In this document: in pieces, positions 52,515-62,063 of the stretch
How positions within the stretch are numbered: position 1 is the stretch's first letter
How the letters are laid out: each line of letters opens with the position of its first letter
DNA from: Bradyrhizobium sp. C9
GTDB taxonomy: Bacteria; Pseudomonadota; Alphaproteobacteria; Rhizobiales; Xanthobacteraceae
Reading direction: 5' to 3'
NCBI RefSeq assembly: GCF_002532045.1
Contig: NZ_NWTG01000007.1
Coordinates: 62,001-126,000 of the forward strand
DNA length: 64,000 bases
The notes under the pieces: generated by a model
What the model saw: the letters and a program-made list of their open reading frames with translations, nothing else
The model's database searches: none
What the model was told of the DNA's origin: nothing
Made by a program: the position numbers and the translations under genes

Positions 52515-54098
52515 ATGGCCCGTGATTCGCAAGCCGCGCTGATTGCCCTCAACCGGTTTGGATTTGGCGCCCGCGGCGGGGCGTCCGGTGATCTCATCAA
52601 TGCGGCCTCCGATCCGCGCGGCTTCGTGCTGGTGGAGCTGGCGCGTCCGAACGGCGCGCTGCTGGAAGTGCCGGGCCTGCTCTCGACGCCGGAACTCGGC
52701 AAGCAGGTGTTCGACTATCAGTTCGAGGTCCAGCAGGCGCGCAACGCCGCAAAGGCCGCGCAGCAGGGCGCGAGCGAGGCGCCGCCGCAGGGGCCGGACG
52801 CGAAGCCGCAGCCGCGGCGCAATCTGTCGCTCTCGACTGCCGCCAAGGAGATCGCCGGCAAGGATCCGGCGATGCAGCCGCAGGCCGCCGACAATTCCAG
52901 TACGGCGATGATGCCGTCCGCGACGATGCAGCCTCCGACGATGCAGCCGATGGCCGGTCCGCCCAAGCCGCCGGCGCAGCCGCTCAACATCATCCAGAAG
53001 ACGTTCCGCGCCGAGGCGCTGGCGCGGCTGCAGCGCGGCGTGGTCGTCGACTGCGGCTTCGTCGAGCGGCTGGTGGTGTTCTGGTCCAATCACTTCTGCA
53101 TCTCCGCCAACAAGGGCGCGCTGGCGCGGATGTGGGCCGGCTCGTTCGAGCGCGAGGCGATCCGCCCGCACGTGCTCGGCCGGTTCGGAGACATGCTGAA
53201 AACCGTCGAGCAGCATCCGGCGATGCTGTTCTTTCTCGACAACCAGCAGTCGCTGGGTCCTGAGTCGCGCGCCGGCATCAACCGCAACCGCGGCCTCAAC
53301 GAAAACCTCGCGCGCGAGATCATGGAGCTGCATACGCTTGGCGTCGGCGGCGGCTACACCCAGGACGACGTCACGGCGCTGGCGCGTGTCATCACCGGCT
53401 GGACCTTTGCCGGGCGCAAGGGCCAGCTCGGTGCGCCCGGCAGCTTCGTGTTCAACGCCAACGCGCATCAGCCCGGGCCGCAGCAGGTGCTGGGCAAGAC
53501 CTATGCGCAGGCCGGCCTTGCGCAGGGCGAGGCGGTGCTGTCGGATATCGCGCGGCATCCCTCGACCGCAAAATTCATCGCGACCAAGTTCGCCCGTCAT
53601 TTCGTCGCCGACGATCCACCGCCCGCGCTGGTGGCGAAGCTGCAGGACACCTTCACCAAAACCGACGGCGATCTCAGGGCGCTGGCCACCGCGCTCGTTC
53701 AGTCGAACGAGGCGTGGCAGGCGCCGCTGACGAAAATGCGCTCGCCTTATGAATTCCTGCTCGCCTCCGGCCGCCTGCTGGCGCGCAATCCGGAGGATCC
53801 AGGCCGCTATCTCAACGGCCTCAATTTGCTCGGCCAGCCGCTGTGGTCGCCGGCGGGGCCGAACGGTTTCCCGGACACCTCTGCGGCCTGGGCCGCGCCT
53901 GAAGGCATCAAGCTCAGGCTCGACATCTCGGCGCAGCTCGGCTTCCAGCTCGCCGACCGGTTCGACCCGCGCGACCTGCTTGAGCTGATTGCGGCGGATG
54001 CAGCTTCTGCAGAGACGCGGCGCACCATCGAGCGCGCGGAGTCGCGGCAGCAGGCGCTGGCGCTGCTGCTGATGTCGCCGGAATTCCAGAGGAGATGA
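52515..54098 (+). CDS. DUF1800 domain-containing protein
   Basis: A 527-residue protein beginning with the DUF1800 element ALIALNRFGFGARGG. Family motifs VERLVVFWSNHFCIS, NRNRGLNENLAREIMELHTLGV and DVTALARVITGWTFAG are visible. A Met/Pro/Gln-rich linker (about residues 125-160) interrupts the fold. DUF1800 and DUF1501 genes regularly occur as pairs; their role is undefined but export-related. Confidence 0.92.
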   Translation: MARDSQAALIALNRFGFGARGGASGDLINAASDPRGFVLVELARPNGALLEVPGLLSTPELGKQVFDYQFEVQQARNAAKAAQQGASEAPPQGPDAKPQPRRNLSLSTAAKEIAGKDPAMQPQAADNSSTAMMPSATMQPPTMQPMAGPPKPPAQPLNIIQKTFRAEALARLQRGVVVDCGFVERLVVFWSNHFCISANKGALARMWAGSFEREAIRPHVLGRFGDMLKTVEQHPAMLFFLDNQQSLGPESRAGINRNRGLNENLAREIMELHTLGVGGGYTQDDVTALARVITGWTFAGRKGQLGAPGSFVFNANAHQPGPQQVLGKTYAQAGLAQGEAVLSDIARHPSTAKFIATKFARHFVADDPPPALVAKLQDTFTKTDGDLRALATALVQSNEAWQAPLTKMRSPYEFLLASGRLLARNPEDPGRYLNGLNLLGQPLWSPAGPNGFPDTSAAWAAPEGIKLRLDISAQLGFQLADRFDPRDLLELIAADAASAETRRTIERAESRQQALALLLMSPEFQRR

Positions 54099-54100
54099 TC

Positions 54101-55324
54101 ATGGATTGCTCCGAGAGCCTGATGCTGCAGGCGACGTCGCGGCGCGCGCTGCTGCTCGGCGGCGCATCGTTTGCCGCCTGGGCTTACTTGCCGAAATTCG
54201 CACGCGCCGCCGACGGCCGCGATCCGCGCTTCGTCACCATCATCCTGCGCGGTGCGCTCGATGGGCTTGCCACCGTAGCCCCGATCGGCGACCCCGATTA
54301 TGCCGGCCTGCACGGCGCGATCGCGCTGAAGGCCGACGGGCCGAACGCGGCGGTGATGCTCGATCCGTTCTTTGGCCTGCATCCGGCGATGCCGGAATTC
54401 GCGCGGATGTATCGTGCCAAGCAGGCGGCGGTGGTTCATGCCGTCGCGACCTCCTACCGCGATCGCTCGCATTTCGACGGCCAGGACGTGCTTGAAAGTG
54501 GCTTCCCCGGTCCCGGCCGGGTGCAGTCGGGCTGGCTCAACCGCGCGCTCGAAGCCTTGCCGAAGGGGGAGCGGGTGACGAGCGCGCTTGCGGTCGGCCC
54601 GACCACGCCCCTGGTGTTGCGCGGCCCAGCGCCGACCGTCGGCTGGGCGCCGACCGCGCTGCCGCAAGCCGCCGACGACACCGCGATGCGGCTGCTCGAT
54701 CTCTACCAGCATCGCGATCCGACGCTGGCGAGTGCGCTGACGCAGGGCTTGCAGCTCGAGAAGCAGGCGCGGGGCAACGAGATGAAGCCGCAGCCGGGCG
54801 GTGGCGGCGTCGCGGCGATGCGGCTGGTGGCGCGCGGCGCCGCCAAGCTGATGGCGGCCGATGACGGCCCGCGGATCGGCGCGCTGGCCTTCGACGGCTG
54901 GGATACCCATGCCAATGAAGGCGGCCCGGTCGGCCGCCTCGCGCAGTTGCTCGGCGGGCTCGACGGCGCGCTCGCGGAGTTTCAGAGCGGCTTAGGCGCG
55001 CGCTGGCGCGACACCGTGATCGTGGTCGCCACCGAATTCGGCCGCACCGCGCGCATCAACGGCACCGAGGGCACCGACCACGGCACCGGCACCATCGCGC
55101 TGCTCGCCGGCGGCGCGGTGAACGGCGGCCGCATGATCACCGACTGGCCCGGCCTGAAGCCGACCAACCTCTACCAGGCCCGCGACCTCGCCCCGACCAC
55201 CGACCTCCGCGCCGTGATCAAGGGCGTGCTGCACGATCAGTTCGGCCTCGGCGAGCGGGTGCTGGCAGATGCGGTGTTTCCGGACAGCGCCCCGGTGAAG
55301 CCGATGAAGGGGCTGGTGGCTTGA
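54101..55324 (+). CDS. DUF1501 domain-containing exported protein
   Basis: A 407-residue protein with a twin-arginine signal (SRRALLLGGASFAAW). DUF1501 sequence follows: SYRDRSHFDGQDVLESG, GWDTHANEGG and VATEFGRTARINGTEGTDHG, which recalls alkaline-phosphatase-like metal sites. The start at 54101 is fixed by AGGAG seven bases upstream; the ATG at 54095 lies one base from it. It follows the DUF1800 gene directly, so both form one operon. Confidence 0.92.
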   Translation: MDCSESLMLQATSRRALLLGGASFAAWAYLPKFARAADGRDPRFVTIILRGALDGLATVAPIGDPDYAGLHGAIALKADGPNAAVMLDPFFGLHPAMPEFARMYRAKQAAVVHAVATSYRDRSHFDGQDVLESGFPGPGRVQSGWLNRALEALPKGERVTSALAVGPTTPLVLRGPAPTVGWAPTALPQAADDTAMRLLDLYQHRDPTLASALTQGLQLEKQARGNEMKPQPGGGGVAAMRLVARGAAKLMAADDGPRIGALAFDGWDTHANEGGPVGRLAQLLGGLDGALAEFQSGLGARWRDTVIVVATEFGRTARINGTEGTDHGTGTIALLAGGAVNGGRMITDWPGLKPTNLYQARDLAPTTDLRAVIKGVLHDQFGLGERVLADAVFPDSAPVKPMKGLVA

Positions 55325-55334
55325 CTTTCTTCAA

Positions 55335-55388
55335 CCTCTCCCCGCCCTTTGCGGGGAGAGGTCGGAAGCAACGCATTGCGTTGCTTCC
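55335..55388. repeat. Two adjacent hairpins after the DUF1501 gene
   Basis: CCTCTCCCCGC / GCGGGGAGAGG (55335-55345 with 55351-55361) is followed by GGAAGCAACGCA / TGCGTTGCTTCC (55364-55375 with 55377-55388). The first matches hairpins at 55766-55794 and about 46690-46715. Confidence 0.7.
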
Positions 55389-55405
55389 GGGTGAGGGGCA
55401 AGGCA

Positions 55406-55750
55406 ATGCGTGGCCGCAAGGAAACGCCTATCCGACTCGCAAGGCGACTGCGCACCGATCAAACGGACGCGGAGACTGCGCTTTGGAATCGCGTCCGCAA
55501 CCGCCAGATCGATGACTGCAAGTTCGCGCGCCAAGTGCCGATTGGGAGTTACATCTGTGACTTCGTCTGCCGCGAGAGACGGCTCGTGATCGAAGTGGAT
55601 GGCGGTCAGCACGCGGACTCAGCTGCAGACGTAGTCCGGGACCGGTATCTGACCGGGGAAGGGTATCGCGTGCTTCGGTTCTGGAACAACGATGTGCTCG
55701 GCAATATCGAGGGCGTGTTGATTACAATTCAGGCTGAGTTGCGCGGATAG
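55406..55750 (+). CDS. DUF559 domain protein (endonuclease-like)
   Basis: A 114-residue protein of the DUF559 (Vsr-like endonuclease fold) family: ETALWNRVRNRQIDDCKFAR, then SYICDFVCRERRLVIEVDGG and YRVLRFWNNDVLGNIEGVL. The active-site-like DF...EVDG pair is intact. The gene is short, isolated and flanked by CTCTCCCC hairpins, a frequent setting for this family. Confidence 0.88.
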   Translation: MRGRKETPIRLARRLRTDQTDAETALWNRVRNRQIDDCKFARQVPIGSYICDFVCRERRLVIEVDGGQHADSAADVVRDRYLTGEGYRVLRFWNNDVLGNIEGVLITIQAELRG

Positions 55751-55765
55751 AGCCCCTCACCCCAA

Positions 55766-55794
55766 CCCTCTCCCCGTGAAGAACGGGGAGAGGG
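55766..55794. repeat. CTCTCCCC-type hairpin after the DUF559 gene
   Basis: CCCTCTCCCCGT / ACGGGGAGAGGG with a five-base loop, 16 bases after the DUF559 stop. It resembles the hairpin on the other side of the gene. Confidence 0.7.
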
Positions 55795-55815
55795 AGCTGA
55801 GAGGGCACCGCTCGT

Positions 55816-56757
55816 TCAGCCCTTCGTAATCCGGTCGATTTCCACCATCTCCTCCGCGCTCAGCTTCCAGCTGATCGCCTTCACGTTCTGCTCGATCTGC
55901 TCGACACGCGTCGCGCCGGCGATGACGCTTGCGACTTGCGGGCGGGCGGCGAGCCAGGAGAAGGCGAGCTCCAGCATGCTATGGCCGCGCTCTTGTGCGA
56001 AGGCCTGCAGCTGCTCGACGATGTCCTCGTTGCGCGGTGTGACGTAGCGGCCCTTCAGGGCCGGCGCCTTGGCGAAGCGGGTGTCGGCGGGCGCCGCGGC
56101 GCCGCGCTGGTACTTGCCGGTCAACAGCCCACTCGCGAGCGGGAAGAACGGCAGCAGGCCGAGATTGTATTGCTGCGCCGCCGGCAACAGGTCCTTCTCG
56201 ATGCCGCGCACCACGAGGCTGTATTCGTCCTGGCAGGACACGAAGCGGTTCACGTTCAGCTCGCGCGCCACGTATTCCGCCTCCGCGATCCGCCATGCCG
56301 GGAAGTTGGAGTTGCCGATGTAGCGCACCTTGCCCTGGCGCACGAGGTCGTCGAGCGCGCGCAGCGTCTCGTCGATCGGCGTCAGCGGATCGTAATCGTG
56401 CTGTTGGTAGAGATCGATGTAGTCGGTCTTCAGGCGGGTGAGGCTCGCTTCGACGGCGGACATGATGTAGCGCCGCGAGGCGCCCTGCTTGGTGCCGTCG
56501 GTTGCCATCGGCTTGGAGAATTTCGTGGCGAGCACGATGTCCTTGCGGCGATCGCCCAGCACGGTGCCGAGCACGGTCTCAGAGCCGCCCATGCCCGCAT
56601 AGATGTCGGCGGTGTCGAACAGGGTGATGCCGAGATCGATCGCCTTGTGGATCACCTTGCGTGAGGTCTCCAGATCGGTGCGCTGGCCGAAATTGTTGCA
56701 GCCGATGCCGACCGCGGACACGCGCAGGCCGGAGCTGCCCAGATTACGAATTTCCAT
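55816..56757 (-). CDS. Aldo/keto reductase
   Basis: A 313-residue TIM-barrel oxidoreductase. Catalytic Asp and Tyr are in FDTADIYAG, Lys in LATKFSKPM and His in YQQHDYDP. NADPH-site sequence SVIAGATRVEQIEQN lies near the C-terminus. It belongs to the YajO/Tas-like group; substrate unknown. Confidence 0.92.
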   Translation of the reverse strand: MEIRNLGSSGLRVSAVGIGCNNFGQRTDLETSRKVIHKAIDLGITLFDTADIYAGMGGSETVLGTVLGDRRKDIVLATKFSKPMATDGTKQGASRRYIMSAVEASLTRLKTDYIDLYQQHDYDPLTPIDETLRALDDLVRQGKVRYIGNSNFPAWRIAEAEYVARELNVNRFVSCQDEYSLVVRGIEKDLLPAAQQYNLGLLPFFPLASGLLTGKYQRGAAAPADTRFAKAPALKGRYVTPRNEDIVEQLQAFAQERGHSMLELAFSWLAARPQVASVIAGATRVEQIEQNVKAISWKLSAEEMVEIDRITKG

Positions 56758-56875
56758 GAGACAATCCTGTGGGATAGGCGAGGGATGCGGTGCATTGTGA
56801 CAAGCACGCCGAGGACCGGCAAGGTGCGGCCCTACCGCCGATCACGCATGGCACCTATCGCGCACGGCAATGTCG

Positions 56876-56920
56876 AAAAAAAGCGGTCCCGGTCAGACGC
56901 GGCGACTGACGGGGACCGCT
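56876..56920 (-). terminator. Strong terminator downstream of the GNAT gene
   Basis: A long stem (AGCGGTCCC...CTGAC side paired with GTCAG...GGGACCGCT) at 56882-56920 is followed on the minus strand by seven T, about 110 bases after the GNAT stop. Confidence 0.75.
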
Positions 56921-57031
56921 CGGGGCGAAGATCTGAGACGGGGGGCCTGATCTTACGCACACGGAAGCCTAGCCGGGCTTTGTAACGCGCCGGTGACATC
57001 TCCATGCCATCCACAGGCCGCGCAGGCGCGC

Positions 57032-57493
57032 TCAGATGACCTTGCGATAGATGACGAAGCCGGGCTTGTCCGCGACCTTGTCATAAAGCTGCATCGCGGT
57101 GTGGTTGGTCTCATGCGTCTGCCAGTAGACGCGCGGCGATCCCGCCAGCTTCGCCTGCGCGTAGACACCGTTGATCAAGGCGCGGCCGACGCCCTTGCCG
57201 CGCGCGGCCTGGCTGGTGAAGAGGTCCTGCAGATAGCAGATCGGCGCAATCGCCGTGGTCGAGCGGTGAAACAGATAGTGCGTCAGCCCGAGCAGCGTGC
57301 CGCCGGCGTCGGCGACCAGCGCATGCACCGGCTCGTAGGCATCGAAGAAGCGCCCCCAGGTCATCGCGGTGATCTCGGGCGCGAGCGCGGTCGGTCCGGA
57401 TCGTTCATAGAAGGCGTTGTAGCCGTCCCACAGCGGAAGCCATTGGGCGTAATCGTCGCGCGTGACGAAGCGGATGGTGACGTCGTCGGACAT
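57032..57493 (-). CDS. GNAT-family N-acetyltransferase
   Basis: A 153-residue acetyltransferase: LQDLFTSQAARGKGVGRALI is the acetyl-CoA motif, preceded by the sheet GTLLGLTHYLFHRS. VYWQTHETNHTAMQLYDKVA is a typical C-terminal GNAT region. Substrate unknown. Start at ATG 57493. Confidence 0.9.
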   Translation of the reverse strand: MSDDVTIRFVTRDDYAQWLPLWDGYNAFYERSGPTALAPEITAMTWGRFFDAYEPVHALVADAGGTLLGLTHYLFHRSTTAIAPICYLQDLFTSQAARGKGVGRALINGVYAQAKLAGSPRVYWQTHETNHTAMQLYDKVADKPGFVIYRKVI

Positions 57494-57595
57494 GAACGAA
57501 CCCTGGATGATCCCGCGTTGCACGATGTCTGCGCATCGCTCGCGACGGTTCTAGCGTCGCTCTCGCGTGGGATCAATTGCCGACGTGGTCGGGCC

Positions 57596-58411
57596 TCACT
57601 CGGCGGCGCGCAGCAGCCGCGCCAGATGGCGTTCGCGCCCGGCGCGCTGCGCGCGATATTCGTCGGCCTTCGCCGGATCGTCGGTGTGCCGCACGAGGTC
57701 GGTCACCGGCGTGTAGCTCAGCATGCGGCCGCCGTCGGGCAGCGCCGTGCAGCTGAAGCGCAGCACCTGGCCGTCGGCGAGATTGAGGTTGATCGGCGTG
57801 GAATCGCCCGAGCGCATCATCGCGATGCGCTCGGCGATGAACGCGCTCAATTCGTCTTCCGGCAATTCGTAGGCGCCGGTATCGCGGCCATGATACATCA
57901 GCGCGACGAAGGGCGGCTTGCTGTCGGCCTGCGCGTCGGAGAGCGCGAAATATTCGCGGAAGGCTCGGTTGATGAATTCGGCGCGGGTGTCGGCATCGAG
58001 CAGCACGATGCCGATGTCGACCTGGTCGAGGGCGGCGGCGAGCCGCGCCGAGGTGGCGTGATGCTGCTGGTCCGCGGCAAAGGCGTCGATCCATTTCTGC
58101 CGCAGCATTCCGGTGATCAGGGCGGTGCCGGCCGCGGTCGCGGCCAGCATCAGCATCCGCGCGACGTCGGCGGCGTCGTAGCCGGGCAGCGCGCGATGAT
58201 CGAGGAAGAACAGCGCCGAGGCGGCCACCGCGATCGCGGCGGAGACGAGCCCGGAGGCGATGCCGCTGATCGAGCTGGCGAGCGCCACGATGCAGACGAA
58301 CAGCGGCGCGGGATTGGGGACGGGGACAAGGAGGCGATCGATCAGGAAGGCGGCGAGCGCCGTGATCGCCGTCAATGCCGGAGCTGAAATTGCACGCCAA
58401 TCAGACCGCAT
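57596..58411 (-). CDS. Membrane protein with PAS domain
   Basis: A 271-residue protein: four membrane helices in residues 10-105 (DUF4118/MASE-like), then a PAS-type sensor domain starting LAAALDQVDIGIVLLDADTR and ending near PVTDLVRHTDD. No kinase or cyclase domain follows, so it is a stand-alone sensor or a shortened one. Start at ATG 58411; ligand unknown. Confidence 0.78.
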   Translation of the reverse strand: MRSDWRAISAPALTAITALAAFLIDRLLVPVPNPAPLFVCIVALASSISGIASGLVSAAIAVAASALFFLDHRALPGYDAADVARMLMLAATAAGTALITGMLRQKWIDAFAADQQHHATSARLAAALDQVDIGIVLLDADTRAEFINRAFREYFALSDAQADSKPPFVALMYHGRDTGAYELPEDELSAFIAERIAMMRSGDSTPINLNLADGQVLRFSCTALPDGGRMLSYTPVTDLVRHTDDPAKADEYRAQRAGRERHLARLLRAAE

Positions 58412-58622
58412 GCGCGTTCTCGCTATCTGCCAAACGAACGATAAAGCGGTAGTTTGACGACAGCTCCGCAACGGCGCCGGGATTTCCGCCCCGACCGTTA
58501 AGCGGGCCTTGCCGGGGCCGAACCAGCTTTCGCTGCCTTCAAATCAAATGATATGCAGATCGGGATGGAACCCGGTTCCGGGCCCGCGGGTTACCGCGTG
58601 CCGTGCTTGCAAGAGGACATCG

Positions 58623-58976
58623 ATGCCCGCTATTTCGCCTTCGCTGCTGCCGATCCTGATGCTGTTTGCCTCGAACGTCTTCATGACCTTCGCCTGGTAC
58701 GGCCATCTCAAGTTCAAGGATCATTCGCTCCCCATCGTCATCATGGTGAGCTGGGGCATCGCCTTCTTCGAATACTGGCTGGCGGTGCCGGCCAATCGCT
58801 GGGGCAGCGAGGTCTACAGCGCGGCGCAGCTCAAGACCATGCAGGAGGTGATCACGCTGGTCGTGTTCGCCGGCTTCTCGGTGCTGTACCTGAAGGAGCC
58901 GCTGGGCTGGAATCACGCGCTCGGATTTGCCTTCATCGCCGCCGGCGCGTTCTTCATCTTCCACAAATGGAGCTAG
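58623..58976 (+). CDS. DUF486 family membrane protein
   Basis: A 117-residue protein with four helices. Family sequence FMTFAWYGHLKFKD, ISWGIAFFEYWLAVPANRWG-like (here MVSWGIAFFEYWLAVPANR) and LKEPLGWNHALGFAFI is evident. It is related to small drug/metabolite transporters; function unknown. Confidence 0.9.
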   Translation: MPAISPSLLPILMLFASNVFMTFAWYGHLKFKDHSLPIVIMVSWGIAFFEYWLAVPANRWGSEVYSAAQLKTMQEVITLVVFAGFSVLYLKEPLGWNHALGFAFIAAGAFFIFHKWS

Positions 58977-58986
58977 CGTCTTTGCG

Positions 58987-59142
58987 CTAGCGGTGCGGAG
59001 CCGGCTTGGCGGCAGGCGCCGTGACATGCGCGGGCTGCGCGCGGTTTTCGCCCTGCGTGCCGGTCACGATCAGGAGCGAGGCCGCAAGCAGGATCGCCGC
59101 CGACAGCGTCACAGTCACAAGTCCCACGGGGGTCTTCATCAT
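58987..59142 (-). CDS. Small membrane-anchored peptide
   Basis: A 51-residue frame from ATG 59142 to TAG 58987-58989: one N-terminal helix (VGLVTVTLSAAILLAASLLI) and a Pro/Ala-rich outward tail. Unrecognised. Confidence 0.55.
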   Translation of the reverse strand: MMKTPVGLVTVTLSAAILLAASLLIVTGTQGENRAQPAHVTAPAAKPAPHR

Positions 59143-59203
59143 GTCGCGCCGCTGTCTCTCCCGCGCCTTGCCGCGGATCAGGTGCCAAATGGAAACTGCT
59201 GGA

Positions 59204-59380
59204 TTACGCCGGGATCAATGTCGCCATGCTGATGTTGCTCGACAGCACCGTCACGGCGACGACCAGGCACAGTGTCAGTGCGCCAAGCGCAAGCAACGCG
59301 GCGATCGCGTTGGTCAGGCGGGATGATGCCACTGGGGCAGGGCGGCCATCGAAACCTGCCGTGCCGGACCACCGTTTCAT
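59204..59380 (-). CDS. Small one-helix membrane protein
   Basis: A 58-residue frame from ATG 59380 to TAA 59204. A polar start (KRWSGTAGFDGRP) is followed by a helix (IAALLALGALTLCLVVAVTV). It is followed 61 bases later by the 51-residue gene on the same strand. Unrecognised. Confidence 0.55.
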   Translation of the reverse strand: MKRWSGTAGFDGRPAPVASSRLTNAIAALLALGALTLCLVVAVTVLSSNISMATLIPA

Positions 59381-59559
59381 GGTGTAAATCCCTCAAGCCG
59401 CGAGCGAATCACTCGCGACATCCGCGCGAATCTGCCCAGCGTCACCGGCAACATTGCGGCGGCGAGGCCCCTCGAAAACGGCGAAAATGCGGCCTTGGCG
59501 AGGGTTTTGCCCGTTATTTGGGCAGTTTCCCCGCTATTCCCGGAATTCAGACCCGGTGT

Positions 59560-60216
59560 TCAAACGCCTGCCACAAGGCGGGCGGCCTGGGGCTCGGCCC
59601 CGGCACCAGGCTGCCAATCCATCGAGACAAATCCGGGGGTCTGCTCGACCCGTTTGAGCCAGGCGCGGATCGACGGGAAGGTCGCCAGGTCGAAGTCGCA
59701 GCGGTCGGCGACGTGGGTGTAGCCGTAGAGGGCGATGTCGGCGACCGTGAACTGTTCGGCCGCGAAATAGGCGTGCCCTTTGAGGTGATTCTCCATCACC
59801 TGGAGCGCCGCATAGCCGCGCTCCATCCAGTCCTCCAGCGCGTGCGTCTGCAGGTCGCGCCCGCCCTTGACCAGCGACAGCCAGAAATAGGCGGCGCCGA
59901 TATTCGGCTCCAGCGCGTGCTGCTCGAAGAACATCCACTGCAGCGCCTCGGCGCGCTCGATCCGCGACTCCGGCGCCAGCGGCGTCCCGATCGCGACATA
60001 CCAGAGGATCGCATTGGACTCGGCGAGATAGCGGCCGTCGGCGACCTCGAGCAACGGCACCTGGCCGCTCGGATTCTTGGCCAGGAAGTCCGGGGTGCGG
60101 CTCTCGCCGCGCAGGATGTCGATCTCGATCGCCTCGTATGGCGTGTTCAGCACCGCCAGCGCCAGCCGGACCTTGTAGCTGTTGCCGGAGCGCTGCATCG
60201 AATAGAGCTTGTACAT
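59560..60216 (-). CDS. Glutathione S-transferase family protein
   Basis: A 218-residue protein with the N-terminal GST fold (YKLYSMQRSGNSYKVRLALA; VPLLEVADGRYLAESNAILW) and a helical C-terminal domain (FTVADIALYGYTHVAD). The SGNSYKVR element places it among beta-like bacterial GSTs. Start ATG 60216; the extension to 60291 is not supported. Confidence 0.88.
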   Translation of the reverse strand: MYKLYSMQRSGNSYKVRLALAVLNTPYEAIEIDILRGESRTPDFLAKNPSGQVPLLEVADGRYLAESNAILWYVAIGTPLAPESRIERAEALQWMFFEQHALEPNIGAAYFWLSLVKGGRDLQTHALEDWMERGYAALQVMENHLKGHAYFAAEQFTVADIALYGYTHVADRCDFDLATFPSIRAWLKRVEQTPGFVSMDWQPGAGAEPQAARLVAGV

Positions 60217-60841
60217 TGCGTCGGGGTTCACTCGGTGCGTCAGGTTCACTTGGTCTGAGACGGTACGCTTGGAAGTTGCGCGGCCTGTCACACCGCAACG
60301 CCGCTAAACAATGATGCCGACAGGGGTGCGTCGCAAGCCCTGGAACGTGGAAAAAGTCGAAACGTCTACCGCACTGCACGCGTGCAGAACGATTCCGTCA
60401 ACACCTCAGAACAACTCGGATCACGCCTGCGCGACGCTGTGCACTGCGCCGGTCGGTGCTATCGGCGCCGCGGCCGACAGGCCGTAATTCACAAACGTTA
60501 ACGCGCCATCCCGATCGTGCGATGTGCCCGCGGCGGACCGCCTGTCGTCGGCAGCATCGGGCACGCGCCGCGCGGCAATTGTCCTCGGAGCAATCCGTGC
60601 CGGCGCACGCGGTCGCAGGCCTTGTCGGCAAGGCTGCAGCGGCCGTTGGCGGGCTTGCCGGATATGAGTCATTTGAGGCCGGAACTTGCGGAAAATTGCG
60701 CGTGCTGCGAGCCACGCGGGAAAGTTTTCGTGCTTTGGCGCCAAGCTTCTTGCGATGCAGCGGCGACAGGCCTAGGGTGCCGCGATCCCATTCAAATCAA
60801 GTCGTGGCCCAACGGCTCACGACGTTTGCCAGGAGATGATA
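60217..60841. other. Intergenic region without a supported gene
   Basis: About 625 bases separate the leftward GST gene from the aminotransferase. Open frames are short and Arg/Ala-rich on both strands, with no ribosome sites. No strong repeat or dyad is seen. Confidence 0.5.
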
Positions 60842-62044
60842 ATGGCCTTCCTGTCCGCTGCGCTCGACCGTGTGAAGCCGTCCGCGACGATCGCGGTGAC
60901 GGACAAAGCACGCGCGCTGAAAGCCGCGGGCCGCAACGTCATCGGCCTCGGCGCCGGCGAGCCTGACTTCGACACGCCCGCCAACATCAAGCTGGCTGCG
61001 ATCCACGCGATCGAGGCCGGCAAGACCAAGTACACCGATGTCGGCGGCATTCCGGAGCTCAAGGAAGCCATCATCAACAAGTTCTCGCGCGAGAACGGGC
61101 TGAGCTACAAGCCGAACCAGATCATCGTCGGCACCGGCGGCAAGCAGGTGCTCTACAATGCGCTGATGGCGACCATCAATCCGGGCGACGAGGTGATCAT
61201 CCCGGCGCCGTATTGGGTCAGCTATCCCGAGATGGTCGCGCTCGCCGGCGGCGAGTCGGTGCCGGTGGTTTGTCCAGCCTCGACCGGCTTCAAGCTGCGT
61301 CCGGAAGATCTCGAGAAGGCGATCACGCCGAAGACCAAGTGGGTGATCCTGTGCTCGCCGTCGAACCCGACCGGCTCGGCCTACACGAGGAGCGAGCTCA
61401 AGGCGATCACCGACGTGCTGGTCAAGCATCCCCATGTCTGGGTGATGACCGACGACATGTACGAGCACCTCGTCTATGACGACTTCGTCTTCACCACGGC
61501 GGCGCAGGTCGAGCCGAGCCTTTACGAACGCACGCTGACCGTGAACGGCGTGTCGAAGGCCTACTGCATGACCGGCTGGCGCATCGGCTATGCCGGCGGT
61601 CCGGCGCAGCTGATCAAGGCGATGGCGACGATCCAGTCGCAGTCGACCTCGAACCCGTCGTCGATCGCGCAGTGGGCGTCGGTCGAGGCGCTCAACGGTC
61701 CGCAGGACTTCATCGCCGCGAACAACAAGGTGTTCAAGGAACGCCGCGACCTCGTGGTGTCGATGCTGAACCAGGCGAACGGCATCGAGTGCCCGCGGCC
61801 GGAAGGCGCGTTCTACGTTTATCCGTCCTGCGCCGGCACCATCGGCAAGAAGGCGCCGTCGGGCAAGGTGATCGACAACGACGAAGCCTTCGTCACCGAG
61901 CTGCTCGAGAGCGAAGGCGTCGCGGTCGTGCAGGGGTCGGCGTTCGGTCTTGGACCGGCATTCCGCATCTCCTACGCCACCAAGACCTCGGATCTCGAGG
62001 ATGCCTGCAAGCGCATCCAGCGCTTCTGCGGTAATCTGCGGTAG
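60842..62044 (+). CDS. aatA: Class I aminotransferase (aspartate aminotransferase type)
   Basis: A 400-residue PLP enzyme. GAGEPDFDTPANIKLAAIHA, SNPTGSAYTRSELKAI, DDMYEHLVYD and the PLP lysine in NGVSKAYCMTGWRIGY are all present. It matches the rhizobial aspartate aminotransferase subgroup (AatA/AspC Ib). The ATG 60842 has AGGAG six bases upstream and is preferred to 60836. A strong terminator follows. Confidence 0.92.
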   Translation: MAFLSAALDRVKPSATIAVTDKARALKAAGRNVIGLGAGEPDFDTPANIKLAAIHAIEAGKTKYTDVGGIPELKEAIINKFSRENGLSYKPNQIIVGTGGKQVLYNALMATINPGDEVIIPAPYWVSYPEMVALAGGESVPVVCPASTGFKLRPEDLEKAITPKTKWVILCSPSNPTGSAYTRSELKAITDVLVKHPHVWVMTDDMYEHLVYDDFVFTTAAQVEPSLYERTLTVNGVSKAYCMTGWRIGYAGGPAQLIKAMATIQSQSTSNPSSIAQWASVEALNGPQDFIAANNKVFKERRDLVVSMLNQANGIECPRPEGAFYVYPSCAGTIGKKAPSGKVIDNDEAFVTELLESEGVAVVQGSAFGLGPAFRISYATKTSDLEDACKRIQRFCGNLR

Positions 62045-62063
62045 TAGTTAGTTTCGAACCAGT

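Noticed and set aside
56993..58387. 464-codon plus-strand open frame
   Set aside because: Antisense to the GNAT and PAS-domain genes; shadow composition.
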